Positions 41,152-51,412 are shown, counted from the first letter of the stretch. The stretch: 64,000 bases of DNA from Sphingomonadales bacterium (GCA_006226685.1 SBGG01000059.1:1-64000), one strand, 5' to 3'. Numbers and translations: made by a program. The notes: generated by a model from the letters alone, not told the origin.

Positions 41152-44100
41152 CTAAATACCCATCATCAGACTTGCGCGCAGGGTGAACGCGGCCCGGCCT
41201 TGTTGTTCTTCGGCACCGGCTTCTCCTGCGATCCTGAAACCGTTGCGACCGCCAATGGCGCGCAACTTGCCGGTCCATCCACTGGTGCGGTCATCGGGAA
41301 CCAGCGTGAAATCCTGCCCGCCGCTGAAATGGGCGGTAGTAACGCCGAGCGATCCACCCACAAGCTGACGTCGGCCGCCTTCGGCTTCGAGGCGGAACCA
41401 GCCGCTGTCGGGATCATGGCTGCCCCATTCGAGAGCGGTCGCGACCGATGCCGATACCGCCAGTTCGTCGCTGGTGCGGCTGGCGACGGTCAGGTTGAAA
41501 GCGTCGCCGCCGCCTTTCTCGCCATAGCCGTCCTCGCGCAGCCGGAAATAATCGAAGCCGACCGACGGGCGCACCCGCAATAATCCCCAGCTGGTTTCGT
41601 AGGAAGCACCGGCCGCCGCCGAAGTCAGGGTTCCGTTCCATTTGCCCTCGGCCGTTCGTTTCACCACTTCATTGCCGATGGCGCCGGAAAAAATGCGCTT
41701 GCCCTTGAAGTTGACGGTTGCCAGCGATCCGCGTGCATAGGCATTGAAGGGGCCCCAGCTGCCGCGCCAGTAGAGTGCGGCTTCATATTGGTCCGAATCC
41801 ACCTGATTATCGGTTCCGCCATCGGAGTTGCCGCCATGCAGATAGGCGATGGACAGGCCGAAATGGCCGATACCGGTCTTATATTCGCCGCCGGTGCCGA
41901 TGCCCCACCCGGTGATATCATAGGATGCCGTGTCGCCGATGCTCTTTGCCCGTCCGAAGCCCACCTGCTGAATCCAATATCCCCATTTGCCCTGATCGGC
42001 GAAGGGCGCATTGGGGTCGGCAATCATGCCGGTCATCGCGCGGGAACCGAGGCTGGTGGCTTCGAATGCTCCGCCTGCATGGTCGGGTAGCATCTCGCGC
42101 ACCTGCCTGCGGAAGCTGTCGCCGTCGATCGTGCTCAGATAGGCGGCCGCGACTTTTTCATCCTTTGCCAGAGCGGCATAAATGGCGTCATAGGCCGATG
42201 CCTGAGACCGGTTGAGCCCCAGTTCGGTAGCATTTTTGCGGGTGATGTCGATCGCGAGCCGGGTGGGAGACATGGTCGCCACCGCACCCTTGAACATATA
42301 GGGCAGCAAGGCGCCGTCGGTGACGAGCTTCGCTGCCCCGGTAATGGAATCGGCTTCCAGAAAACTGTATCTTCCCTCTGCGCCGGTAATGCCGTTGAGC
42401 CTGATCGCCACTTTGGCGCCTTCCGCAAAGGTCGCGGCGCCGCTGACGTTCAGGACCGTGCTATCCTTGTGCGCGGTGTCCAGCGTGACGCCCAGAACGC
42501 CCTGTTCCGCGACATTGAGCGTGCGCAGCGATGCCGTGCCGTTGAGGTTCAGGCGTCCGCCATTGATTGTCAGCGCAACCCCGCCGCCATTGGCAATGGC
42601 TCCCGTGAAAACGGCGTTCCCGGAAAGCGTCAGGCTGTCGGCGCCACCGCCGAAATCGGCGTTGCCCGTAAAGCTGCTGGTTCCGCTCAATTCCATGCTG
42701 TCATCGCCCGAGCCGAACGCGGCATTACCGGTATAGGTGGCATCCCCTGACAGTTTCAGTGCATTGTTGCCTGCCCCGAATGTGGCGTTGCCGGTGACGG
42801 TGCCGTCGGCGATATCGAAAAGGTCGTTGCCGGATCCGAACTTTATCGCGCCGCTGATCGAGGGGGCAGCCGCGCCGCTGGTCACCGCCGTCTGCCTGAT
42901 GGTCGCGCCACTGCTGTTGGCGGAGAGATTTATCGCCGTTTCGCCCGATATGGCGCCGGCATTTTCGATCGTCGTCAGCGTGCCGGACAGGTCCGTGATC
43001 GCGCTCGAACTGCTGCCGGTGCCGTTGCCCGCAGCCTTGATCGCTCCGCTGTTGCGGATGGCGGTGGTGGTCGCTCCAGCCGCGATCAGAATGGCGGTCG
43101 CGTTCTTACCGGACGCTTCGACAATGCCGCCGACCCGGACTTCCGGCACGGTGCTTCCGCTACCGATCCGGATTGCCGTGGCGGTAGCGCCGTTCGACAC
43201 CGCCGACACCCTGCCGTTGACCGTGAGGCCGCCGGCAATGTCCACCTGACCGCCCATGCCACCGATCTGCAGGCCATTGCCGTCGACGCCGGCATAGACG
43301 CCGCTGCCCGTGACGATGCCGTCGATAATCAGGCCATGGCCAAATGCGGTTCCGGCGACCGCACCGATCGCGATGTCATGGTCCGCCGCACCGATCCGTA
43401 CCGCCGCTGCGGATCCCAGCGATGTGATCGCGGCCGATCCTTCCTTGCTGTCTTCGATCCCGTCCTTGTCTTCATCATTATCGGTCGTGCTGCTGTCCTT
43501 GGGCGGTATGGCGAAGATAATGCCACCGCCGACATTGCCCGCGATGTTGATGGCCGGGCCGCCCTGCAACAGATCGTCGGCATCGAGCTTGCTGGTGTCC
43601 GACGGCGGGGTCGTATAGCGATATCCTGTCGCACCGATGCTTCCCTGAAACTCCAGTGCGCCGCTTACATTGCCGTTGATGGCGACGGCGCTGGCGTCCT
43701 TGCCTGCCGCCGTAACGGTACCTGCGATCCGTGCGCTGCCATTGATGTCGCCCGTCGCGATACCGATGGAGCGGTCGCCGGTAATGGCGACCTTTCCGTC
43801 GCTGACCAGTCGGCCCGTCAGGGGGCCACCCAGTCTGATGCCATAGGAATCATTCCCTTCGACCGTGATTTCGCCATTATTGGCGACAGCGCCAGTATAG
43901 CTTCCGAGGGTCCGGATGCCCGCCCGGCCGGTTCCGGTGGCAAAGGGGCCGTCCAGGTCGCCATCCTTGTCGGTATCGACCGGACTATAGGTTTCATCGA
44001 TGATGATTTTGCCCGCGCTCGCGTTGGTGACGCCCCCACTGGCACCACTGGCGGCTTCAATTCCCGCGGCGCCATCCACATTGGTTTTCTGGATGGTCGT

Positions 44101-44184
44101 GCTGTTGCTTTGCGCCTGGGCATTACCCGCCGCGATCATCGCGGCCATTGCCGCCAGACAGGTCGAACTCTTCCAATTCGGCAT
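41152..44184 (-). CDS. Autotransporter (type V secretion) with beta-solenoid passenger and C-terminal barrel
   Basis: Signal peptide MPNWKSSTCLAAMAAMIAAGNAQAQ, ~21-aa solenoid repeats, C-terminal autotransporter beta-domain (KWGYWIQQVGFGRAKSIGD...). Confidence 0.92.
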   Translation of the reverse strand: MPNWKSSTCLAAMAAMIAAGNAQAQSNSTTIQKTNVDGAAGIEAASGASGGVTNASAGKIIIDETYSPVDTDKDGDLDGPFATGTGRAGIRTLGSYTGAVANNGEITVEGNDSYGIRLGGPLTGRLVSDGKVAITGDRSIGIATGDINGSARIAGTVTAAGKDASAVAINGNVSGALEFQGSIGATGYRYTTPPSDTSKLDADDLLQGGPAINIAGNVGGGIIFAIPPKDSSTTDNDEDKDGIEDSKEGSAAITSLGSAAAVRIGAADHDIAIGAVAGTAFGHGLIIDGIVTGSGVYAGVDGNGLQIGGMGGQVDIAGGLTVNGRVSAVSNGATATAIRIGSGSTVPEVRVGGIVEASGKNATAILIAAGATTTAIRNSGAIKAAGNGTGSSSSAITDLSGTLTTIENAGAISGETAINLSANSSGATIRQTAVTSGAAAPSISGAIKFGSGNDLFDIADGTVTGNATFGAGNNALKLSGDATYTGNAAFGSGDDSMELSGTSSFTGNADFGGGADSLTLSGNAVFTGAIANGGGVALTINGGRLNLNGTASLRTLNVAEQGVLGVTLDTAHKDSTVLNVSGAATFAEGAKVAIRLNGITGAEGRYSFLEADSITGAAKLVTDGALLPYMFKGAVATMSPTRLAIDITRKNATELGLNRSQASAYDAIYAALAKDEKVAAAYLSTIDGDSFRRQVREMLPDHAGGAFEATSLGSRAMTGMIADPNAPFADQGKWGYWIQQVGFGRAKSIGDTASYDITGWGIGTGGEYKTGIGHFGLSIAYLHGGNSDGGTDNQVDSDQYEAALYWRGSWGPFNAYARGSLATVNFKGKRIFSGAIGNEVVKRTAEGKWNGTLTSAAAGASYETSWGLLRVRPSVGFDYFRLREDGYGEKGGGDAFNLTVASRTSDELAVSASVATALEWGSHDPDSGWFRLEAEGGRRQLVGGSLGVTTAHFSGGQDFTLVPDDRTSGWTGKLRAIGGRNGFRIAGEAGAEEQQGRAAFTLRASLMMGI

Positions 44185-44307
44185 TCCATATCCTTCCCTG
44201 CGAACGGAGGGCGGGTCGTGCGACACCCATTCCCTTCCTTCGTCAGTCAGGACGGTGTCCTCATCCCCCAACCTTGGCTGGGATGGAAATTTTTTGCCGG
44301 AGGGGTA

Positions 44308-46674
44308 TCAGAAGGCGGTATCGATACCGACGCGGATGGTGCGCGGGCGCAACGGCGTGACCTGATGGCCGAATGTTGCGCCCAGGGGGGTGCCCAGCGC
44401 GAAGCGGTTGCCCACCTCGTCATCGAGATTGGTGAGGCTCAGCGTGATACCGAAAGCGGGGGTGCCGATCCGTGCGGTGAATCCGCTGTCCAGATAATCG
44501 CCCTGTTGTTCGCCCAGCACCGGCCCGATCCCCAACCGGGATTTGCCGACATAGCGGAGCCAGCCGTTCAGATGCAGTTCCGCCTTATCGTTCAGTACCG
44601 GGGCGTGATAATCGAAACCCGTGCGCCAGCTTATGTTCGCGACATTGGGAACCTGCGCGACATCCTGAAATGCAAAAGCTCGCAACAGCGCCTCAGACGG
44701 TTGCGTCACCTTGCTGTCGTTCATCGCCGCGGATGCTTCGATCGACAGGCGCTCCGATGCTTGCCATCGTCCTGTGCCGCTGACCGACCATATTCGCCCG
44801 TCGCCGATATTTTCAGTGCTCGGAAGGCCGGCGCTGTCGATGAAATCGGCCTGAATATCCTGCCACTGGCTATGAGCGATGGAGAGCGACAGGGCCACCC
44901 CGCCACCATTTGAGGGAAGGTGCCTGATCCCCGCTTCCAGCGTTCGTACCCGGTCGTTGCGGAAGCGGCGGACGAACGGCCCCTCAATCGCAAGGCCGCC
45001 GGGCCGGAACCCCTGTTGATAGCGGGCATAGAGCGTTGTGCCCGAAAGCGGTTCGGCCGATACCGCAAACGACGGCAGCAGCCGTTCCTCGGTACGCTTT
45101 GCCGTGATCGTCCGTCCGGCCATTATGAAGGCGGGCGAGACATCTTCTCCTCCACCGTTCAATATGGTGCGGGAATAGCGCAACCCGCTGGTCAGGGCCA
45201 GCGCGGGTATCGGTTCCACGGTGGTCTCGCCATAAACTGTCGCTTCGCTGACCTTATTGGTAACGCCCGTGACTGGAAGCGGCATGTCGGGGGCGCCGAA
45301 CGCCCGACCCAATGTCGTGGTATTGTGGACATAGCTCGCGCCCGCGACCCAGCTCAGGCCGTTCTCTGCCGCATATGACAGCCGGTTCTCGGTGGTGAAG
45401 AAACGCGTGTCGTTGTTCTGGCGGAAGATTTGTGGCGGGCCATCGGGTATCGTGGCGTCATAGCGTTCGTCCAGCTTTTGCCGGACATAAGCGGTCGACG
45501 AATGCAGTTCTATGGTGTTCCATCGTTTTTCGACGAGCAGGCTTGCCATGCGATAGCGTGCGTCGAACCCGCCGCCGATGGTGCCCGAACGGGTCAGCGG
45601 CGGCAGGGCAGGGTCCGCATATTGGTTGTCGGCGCCATGATTATTCTGAAGGATGCCGCCGATATCGATGGTCCACCCATTTCCGCCATCGACCCTTATT
45701 GTGGCACGGCCGCCTTCGACATGCGTGCGGTTGATGTCGTTCCGGTCGCGACCGATATCGTCAATATATCCACCCTCGGTAACGGCATATGCGGTGAGCC
45801 TGAGGCCAATGCGTTCCCGCATAAGCGGCAGGTTGATGGTTCCGCCGATGTCGGCGCCGGGGGTGCCATGCTGCGTCGCCGACAGACCGCCTGAAAGCTC
45901 GGCCCCGGTCCGCTCCAGATCGGGAGTTTTGGGGACGATCCGGATGATGCCACCCAGCGAGCCCGCGCCGTAAAGCGTACCCTGCGGCCCTTCCAATATC
46001 TCCACCGAACCGATGTCGTACAGCCGCAGGTCGGGATCGGGGGCGTTGTAGCTGAGCCGCAGATCGCCGAAATATTGCCCGACGGTCGATTGGGTCGGGC
46101 CGGTGAAGCTGGAATCGGCAATCCCGCGAATGAATAATTTATTGCGCCCGGAACCCAGATGGGTGGATGACAGGCTGGCGATCCGCGCGATGAGACCGTC
46201 GGTTCCCTGCGCGCCGCCAAAGGTGAGGTCGGTGCCGTCGATCAGGTTCACCGTCCCGGGAAAACGGGTGAGCATCGTGTCTCTTTTGCTGGCCGTCACG
46301 ATGATCGGCGCCGGAGCGGGTGGGGGGCTGGCCACTGCCGGCGATGCGGGGCGGGGCGGCGCTGCTGCTCGACGCGGGGAGGATTGCATCTGCCGGATGC
46401 TCCACCCGTTCGAACCTAACCGCACCGCTTTCGCGCCGCTGCCTTTCAGAAGCCGGTCAAGTGCTTCCCGCGCGCTCATCTGGCCGCGAAGAGAGCCGAC
46501 CGGCCGGTTCCAGAGAGTGTCGCTTTCGATGCGTACGCTCAGGCTCGTCTGTGCCGCCAGCGCCGCCACCGCATCGCCCAGCGTTCCGGCCGGAAGGTCG
46601 AGCGGTTGCCGATCCCGCGCCACTGCGGGCGTTGCAACCATGGCCGCACATAACAAGATCGGGAAGGTACGCAT
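44308..46674 (-). CDS. TonB-dependent receptor with N-terminal STN (secretin/TonB short) signalling domain
   Basis: N-terminal LPAGTLGDAVAALAAQTSLSVRIESD (STN), plug IIVTASKRDTMLTRFPGTVNLIDG, C-terminal barrel. Confidence 0.93.
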   Translation of the reverse strand: MRTFPILLCAAMVATPAVARDRQPLDLPAGTLGDAVAALAAQTSLSVRIESDTLWNRPVGSLRGQMSAREALDRLLKGSGAKAVRLGSNGWSIRQMQSSPRRAAAPPRPASPAVASPPPAPAPIIVTASKRDTMLTRFPGTVNLIDGTDLTFGGAQGTDGLIARIASLSSTHLGSGRNKLFIRGIADSSFTGPTQSTVGQYFGDLRLSYNAPDPDLRLYDIGSVEILEGPQGTLYGAGSLGGIIRIVPKTPDLERTGAELSGGLSATQHGTPGADIGGTINLPLMRERIGLRLTAYAVTEGGYIDDIGRDRNDINRTHVEGGRATIRVDGGNGWTIDIGGILQNNHGADNQYADPALPPLTRSGTIGGGFDARYRMASLLVEKRWNTIELHSSTAYVRQKLDERYDATIPDGPPQIFRQNNDTRFFTTENRLSYAAENGLSWVAGASYVHNTTTLGRAFGAPDMPLPVTGVTNKVSEATVYGETTVEPIPALALTSGLRYSRTILNGGGEDVSPAFIMAGRTITAKRTEERLLPSFAVSAEPLSGTTLYARYQQGFRPGGLAIEGPFVRRFRNDRVRTLEAGIRHLPSNGGGVALSLSIAHSQWQDIQADFIDSAGLPSTENIGDGRIWSVSGTGRWQASERLSIEASAAMNDSKVTQPSEALLRAFAFQDVAQVPNVANISWRTGFDYHAPVLNDKAELHLNGWLRYVGKSRLGIGPVLGEQQGDYLDSGFTARIGTPAFGITLSLTNLDDEVGNRFALGTPLGATFGHQVTPLRPRTIRVGIDTAF

Positions 46675-47603
46675 CAGCGAGGGGTCAGTATCCAGCCCAT
46701 TGCGTCCTGCCGCATATTGACATTCAATATGGGAGCGAGCGTTTCGATCTTTTCCTTCGGCGGCAAGCTGAGCACGCCTCTGAAGCCTTGTCCCGCTATG
46801 GCGGGCGTGACGGCGATATTTATGCCATAATAGCGGCTGAGATCCGCGGCCACCCGTTCGAGCGATTGCCCGTCATAAACCAGCCGTCCCTGCCGCCATC
46901 CCGCGACCGTGCTACCCGGAATGTCGTCGAGCATATAGGTGCCCGTTTTGTCGTCGGCATGGAGCCTGTGTCCGGCGTCGATCCGAACGGCCTCCCGTCC
47001 GGGGTTGTAGAGGACGGCGCCCTCGCTGACTGCTATATCGATCTGCCCGTTGTCGCGCAGCACGTTGAATGCCGTACCGATATCGACCAGCCTTGTTTCC
47101 CCGGCCTGAACTTCGAAGGGATGGTCGGGGTCATGGCTGATGGTGAACATCGCCTCGCCGCGTTCCAGCGAAGCGGTGCGCGGATTGGCGTGATCCAGCA
47201 TGACCCTTGTTCCGCCGTTCAGGGCAATATTGCTGCCGTCGGCCAGCGTCACTGTCCGTCGCACGCCCGGCGCGGTTTCGACCGCCCAGGGATCGCTACG
47301 CGGCACGTAAAGATACAGGGAAACCGCCGCGACGATCGAAGCGGCGAGCGCGCCGCCGATCCATGCCCGCCGGTTCAGGCGGGCAGGTTCCGGCATGGCT
47401 GTCATTTCCTGCACGGTAGGGAGGGACGTCAACAGGTCATCCAGCCCCTTATCGGCCGCCGCCATGGCATGATAGGCGTCGGCATGGGCCGGGTCGGCCT
47501 CCAGCCACAGGACGAAGGCACCCCAGTCGTCAAAGCCGGGGTCGCGCTGACGAATGATCCAATCAAGTGCGGTTTGTTCTGTCATGGCCGGTTCCTGTGC
47601 CAT
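46674..47603 (-). CDS. FecR-family anti-sigma regulator
   Basis: N-terminal ALDWIIRQRDPGFDDWGAFVLWLEADPAHADAYHAMA; FecR domain VETAPGVRRTVTLADGSNIALNGGTRV. Confidence 0.94.
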   Translation of the reverse strand: MAQEPAMTEQTALDWIIRQRDPGFDDWGAFVLWLEADPAHADAYHAMAAADKGLDDLLTSLPTVQEMTAMPEPARLNRRAWIGGALAASIVAAVSLYLYVPRSDPWAVETAPGVRRTVTLADGSNIALNGGTRVMLDHANPRTASLERGEAMFTISHDPDHPFEVQAGETRLVDIGTAFNVLRDNGQIDIAVSEGAVLYNPGREAVRIDAGHRLHADDKTGTYMLDDIPGSTVAGWRQGRLVYDGQSLERVAADLSRYYGINIAVTPAIAGQGFRGVLSLPPKEKIETLAPILNVNMRQDAMGWILTPR

Positions 47604-47655
47604 TCATTCCCCCTCAGCCATGACGGAGACGCGGTTCGCCAGCCTCGAAATTTGT

Positions 47656-48167
47656 TCAGACCTCATCGAAACGTCTCCTGAGGTCGATCATGGTGCGATA
47701 GGCAAGGCGCAGGTCGCTCTCGACCGTACTCAGGCTGATGCCCAGTTCCGCCGCAATATCCTTTTGCGCGATGCCGTCGATCCGGTGACGGCGAAATATT
47801 CGTGACGCCCGTTGCCCGAGGCTGTCCAGTGCCTGCTGAACCTGTTCCAGCTGCTGTTGTGCGATAATCTGTCGCTCACTCAATGGCGCATCGGATTGCC
47901 CGGCTTCGCCCGAAACGCTTTCCGACCAGGCGCGATCGCGTTTTACGGCCTGTGTCGTTGCCCGATGTCTGTCGATAACGAGATTATTCGCGGTACGATA
48001 CAGATAGGATAGCGGGTTGCCTACTGGGCCGGGAGGCGCGGCTTCTATTTTCAACCACAGTTCCTGCAACAGGTCTTCTGCCGCATCGCCGGCACCATGT
48101 GCCGCCAGAAAACGCAGTAGGCGTTCCCGGTTGGCGATGAAAATGGCGTTGAGTCCGGACTTCGTCA
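47656..48167 (-). CDS. FecI-like ECF sigma factor
   Basis: GDAAEDLLQELWLKIEA...SYLYRTANNLVIDRHR...IDGIAQKDIAAELGISLSTVESDL; start MTKSGLN. Confidence 0.93.
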
Positions 48168-48386
48168 TTCGTTGTTGTCGGCCGCCGCGAACTAGTAGGC
48201 GAGTCGGATTACATCTGTTGCGGGTTTCAGGCCAGTGCTCATCAGTTTTCGATGTATCGCCAAGATAGATTGGCGGATTGTTCCATGGAGATGGCGGGGA
48301 GCGATAATGGCAATTTACGCCTCTTACCGCCGACACCTGATTTGAGGACCTTGCCGCCCCATGGGCATCGGGATGTGAAGGTCAGG

Positions 48387-48731
48387 TCAGCCGTCTGCGG
48401 GAATGACTTCGATGTTTAGCGGAGTGCCACCGGAGACGATGGCGAACAGGCGGTCTATATTCGGGTGCGCGCCCGGGCGGTTGCGGGCATCGGCCGTATG
48501 CTCGGCGAACAGGAGCAGCCCCTGTTCGGCTGCTTCCGTATTGAGCATTCCGAAGGAGCATTTCAGAGAGTGGTAAACGGCGAGAGAGCCTTGTTTACCC
48601 GGCTGATTTTCGATGCTGGCAACGACAAGCCCTGTCTCGTCGATAAGATCAATGCGGCGCAGGTCATCGACAGACGGCAACTGCTGCAGATTTTCCTTGA
48701 ACGTCGCACCTGTTTGAATCGTCGTGGGCAT
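48387..48731 (-). CDS. Small conserved protein, possibly DUF2322-like
   Basis: ATFKENLQQLPSVDDLRRIDLIDETGLVVASIENQPGKQGSLAVYHSL; family recalled, not verified. Confidence 0.6.
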   Translation of the reverse strand: MPTTIQTGATFKENLQQLPSVDDLRRIDLIDETGLVVASIENQPGKQGSLAVYHSLKCSFGMLNTEAAEQGLLLFAEHTADARNRPGAHPNIDRLFAIVSGGTPLNIEVIPADG

Positions 48732-49017
48732 TGGTTGGATTCCCAAGTTGTTTGCGGGCGGGGCCATAGCAGCTTCCCGGGGTCTTCGCCATGAGGTGCC
48801 GTCAGGCTTGCTTTCAAAACCGCCGTGGCCGGCAATTAAGGAAAGTCACGAACGCTTGTGCAATGCACCGGAATGAGGCGGCAGATGGCGGACCGTTGAA
48901 ATTTCCCCCGCGTGGTGCGAGGGCGAACAGGCGCCGCTATTTTACGTGCTATCATTGCCGGATAGCGCGGGTTGGTCCTTATCCTGCCAACGTGATGCAG
49001 ACTCCTGAAATTCGAAA

Positions 49018-49094
49018 TGGTGACCCCGGCGTGATTCGAACACGCGACATTCGGTTTAGAAGACCGATGCTCTATCCAGCTGAGCTACGGGGCC
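49018..49094 (-). tRNA. tRNA-Arg (anticodon TCT)
   Basis: GGCCCCGTAGCTCAGCTGGATAGAGCATCGGTCTTCTAAACCGAATGTCGCGTGTTCGAATCACGCCGGGGTCACCA: complete cloverleaf with encoded CCA. Confidence 0.96.
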
Positions 49095-49313
49095 CCGATA
49101 TAGTTGGCTACACGGTTCGCTGGAGAACCGGTAGCGGCTATTCCCATCCGTTTCGCGGCCGGGATGCTTCGTTCAACAGGCGAATAGTCTCTCCACCCGG
49201 ATTTTGAACGTGCATTTCGATCCGCAGATGCGGGATGACGGATGGTTCCGGTCGTGACCGATGCCGGAACCGTTTGTCGCATAGCGTGGTTTGCGCGTCA
49301 GGCAAAGCCGGAT

Positions 49314-50069
49314 ATGAAAGAGCAGATGAGTTCTCGCCATTTCCCGAAGCATGTCGCCGCTTCCGCAACTGCGGGGCAACGGTTGCGCTATTATGATTTC
49401 ATCATGGCGGCGTTTGTCGCGATCCTGCTGCTTTCCAATATCATCGGGGCGGCCAAGCGGTCGGAAATCGATTTGCCGTTGATCGGAACATGGTCCTTCG
49501 GTGCGGGGATCATGTTCTTTCCGTTGAGCTATATCATCGGGGACGTGCTGACCGAGGTTTATGGCTATGCGCGGGCGCGGCGGGTGATCTGGGCTGGTTT
49601 TGCCGCGCTGATCTTCATGGCGTTCATGAGTTTCGTCGTCGTGTCCCTGCCTCCGGCGCAGGGTTGGAACGACCAGTCCGCCTATGAGGCGGTGTTCGGC
49701 AACAGCTGGCGCATCGTGATCGCTTCGATCGCCGCATTCTGGGCCGGTGAGTTCGCCAATTCCGTGGTCATGGCCAAGATGAAGCTGCTGACCGAGGGGC
49801 GGTTCCTCTGGATGCGCACCATCGGGTCGACGATAGTGGGGCAGGGACTCGACAGCCTAATTTTTTATCCGCTGGCCTTTTACGGCCTTGCCGGATGGCC
49901 GCTTGATCAGCTGGTGCAGGTCGTCGTCTCTCAATTCATTCTCAAGACCTGTTGGGAGGCGTTGCTGACCCCGGTAACCTATCTGGTCGTGGGTACGCTG
50001 AAACAGCGCGAGGGGCTCGACATTTATGATGAGGGCACGGATTTTACGCCGTTCAGGACACGGGTCTGA
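49314..50069 (+). CDS. Queuosine precursor transporter (YhhQ/VUT family)
   Basis: LLLSNIIGAAKRSEIDLPLIGTWSFGAGIMFFPLSYIIGDVLTEVYGYARARRVIW. Confidence 0.92.
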   Translation: MKEQMSSRHFPKHVAASATAGQRLRYYDFIMAAFVAILLLSNIIGAAKRSEIDLPLIGTWSFGAGIMFFPLSYIIGDVLTEVYGYARARRVIWAGFAALIFMAFMSFVVVSLPPAQGWNDQSAYEAVFGNSWRIVIASIAAFWAGEFANSVVMAKMKLLTEGRFLWMRTIGSTIVGQGLDSLIFYPLAFYGLAGWPLDQLVQVVVSQFILKTCWEALLTPVTYLVVGTLKQREGLDIYDEGTDFTPFRTRV

Positions 50070-50157
50070 CGGGCCGTATTAACTTGTGTTGCCAAAGGAC
50101 GGGCTTTGTGTAACTTTCGTGACGGGAGAGGATGGTTAACCCAGAGGGAGCTGTCCG

Positions 50158-50373
50158 ATGCACAATTCCGATGGAATGCAACGTGCGGCATGTCGTGAGA
50201 CTGGCCTGCTGATCTTCAAGGATTATTGTTATGCGCTCCGTCGCGATGACGGGGTGGAACTGTGGCTGGAGATGGACCGGATACCTTGCCATCTGACCGA
50301 ACATTATGTTCGGATCGAAGGTAAGCTCTATGGGTCCGACCTGGTAAGCGTGGATCGGATCGGTCCTGCCTGA
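50158..50373 (+). CDS. Small protein resembling sphingomonad DUF5818
   Basis: ETGLLIFKDYCYALRRDDGVELWLEMDRIPCHLTEHYVRIEGKLYGSDLVSVDRIGPA; family recalled, not verified. Confidence 0.6.
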   Translation: MHNSDGMQRAACRETGLLIFKDYCYALRRDDGVELWLEMDRIPCHLTEHYVRIEGKLYGSDLVSVDRIGPA

Positions 50374-50481
50374 ACGTCATTTTCCGGTTATGGCCGGGAA
50401 CAGGGGTGTTTGCACGTTTCAGATGCGCTGAAATGCGTATCGACGGGGTGTTTCCGGGCGCCGTCTCGGGGCAGGGCCGGG

Positions 50482-51156
50482 TCAGGCCGTGGCCATCAGT
50501 CCTTCGACCAGCCCCTGAAACAGCCGCGCCCCGTCCAGATTGCCGTGTGCCGGTTCGCTGGCGCGTTCCGGGTGCGGCATCATGCCCAGCACATTGCCGC
50601 CTTCATTGAGGATGCCGGCAATATCCCGGGCCGAACCGTTGACATTTTCGGCATAGCGGAAGGCGACGCGGCCTTCGCCTTCGAGCCGGTCCAGCGTTGC
50701 CTCATCGGCGAAATAATTGCCGTCATGATGGGCAACCGGAATGACGATCCGTTCGTCCGCCTCATAGCGGCTGGTGAACAGGCTCTGATTATTCCCGACT
50801 GTCAGCGCGACGTCGCGACAGACGAAATGAATGCCCGCATTGCGCATCAGCGCACCGGGAAGCAGGCCGGTTTCGGTGAGTACCTGAAACCCGTTGCATA
50901 CGCCGAGCACGGCGACACCTCGTTCGGCCGCGGCCTTGACCGCCGCCATCACCGGCGAGCGGGAGGCCATCGCGCCGGACCGCAGATAGTCGCCATAGGA
51001 AAATCCGCCCGGTACGGCGATCAGGTCGGTTCCGGCAGGAATTTCCGTTTCGCGGTGCCACAGCATGACCGGCGCAGAGCCGCTCGCCTGCTCTATGGCG
51101 ACGGCCATGTCGCGATCGCAGTTGGAGCCGGGAAAGACGATGACGGCGCTTTTCAT
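50482..51156 (-). CDS. purQ: Phosphoribosylformylglycinamidine synthase subunit PurQ
   Basis: [22 protein letters not shown]...[19 protein letters not shown]. Confidence 0.97.
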   Translation of the reverse strand: MKSAVIVFPGSNCDRDMAVAIEQASGSAPVMLWHRETEIPAGTDLIAVPGGFSYGDYLRSGAMASRSPVMAAVKAAAERGVAVLGVCNGFQVLTETGLLPGALMRNAGIHFVCRDVALTVGNNQSLFTSRYEADERIVIPVAHHDGNYFADEATLDRLEGEGRVAFRYAENVNGSARDIAGILNEGGNVLGMMPHPERASEPAHGNLDGARLFQGLVEGLMATA

Positions 51157-51178
51157 GGGACAGCCCTTCCTTGCTGGT

Positions 51179-51412
51179 TCAGGCGATCTTTTCGATGCGG
51201 TAATTTTCGATCACCGTATTGGCGAGCAGCTTGCTGCACATGGCGTCGATATCGGCATCGGATGTGCCGTCGGCAAGATCCAGCTCGATCAGCTTGCCCG
51301 CGCGGACATCATTGACACCGGAAAAGCCGAGCCCTTCCAGAGCATGGTGGATCGCCTTACCCTGAGGATCGAGCACGCCGCCTTTGAGGGTGACGAAGAC
51401 ACGGGCTTTCAT
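51179..51412 (-). CDS. purS: Phosphoribosylformylglycinamidine synthase subunit PurS
   Basis: [30 protein letters not shown]. Confidence 0.95.
   Translation of the reverse strand: MKARVFVTLKGGVLDPQGKAIHHALEGLGFSGVNDVRAGKLIELDLADGTSDADIDAMCSKLLANTVIENYRIEKIA

Noticed and set aside
49018-49313. tRNA-Arg as an integration site for a mobile island
   Set aside because: No integrase, no repeated tRNA 3' end and no atypical gene block next to it; neighbours are housekeeping genes.
49242-49313. PreQ1 riboswitch upstream of the YhhQ-like transporter
   Set aside because: No hairpin followed by A-rich pseudoknot tail ending near the RBS could be seen.
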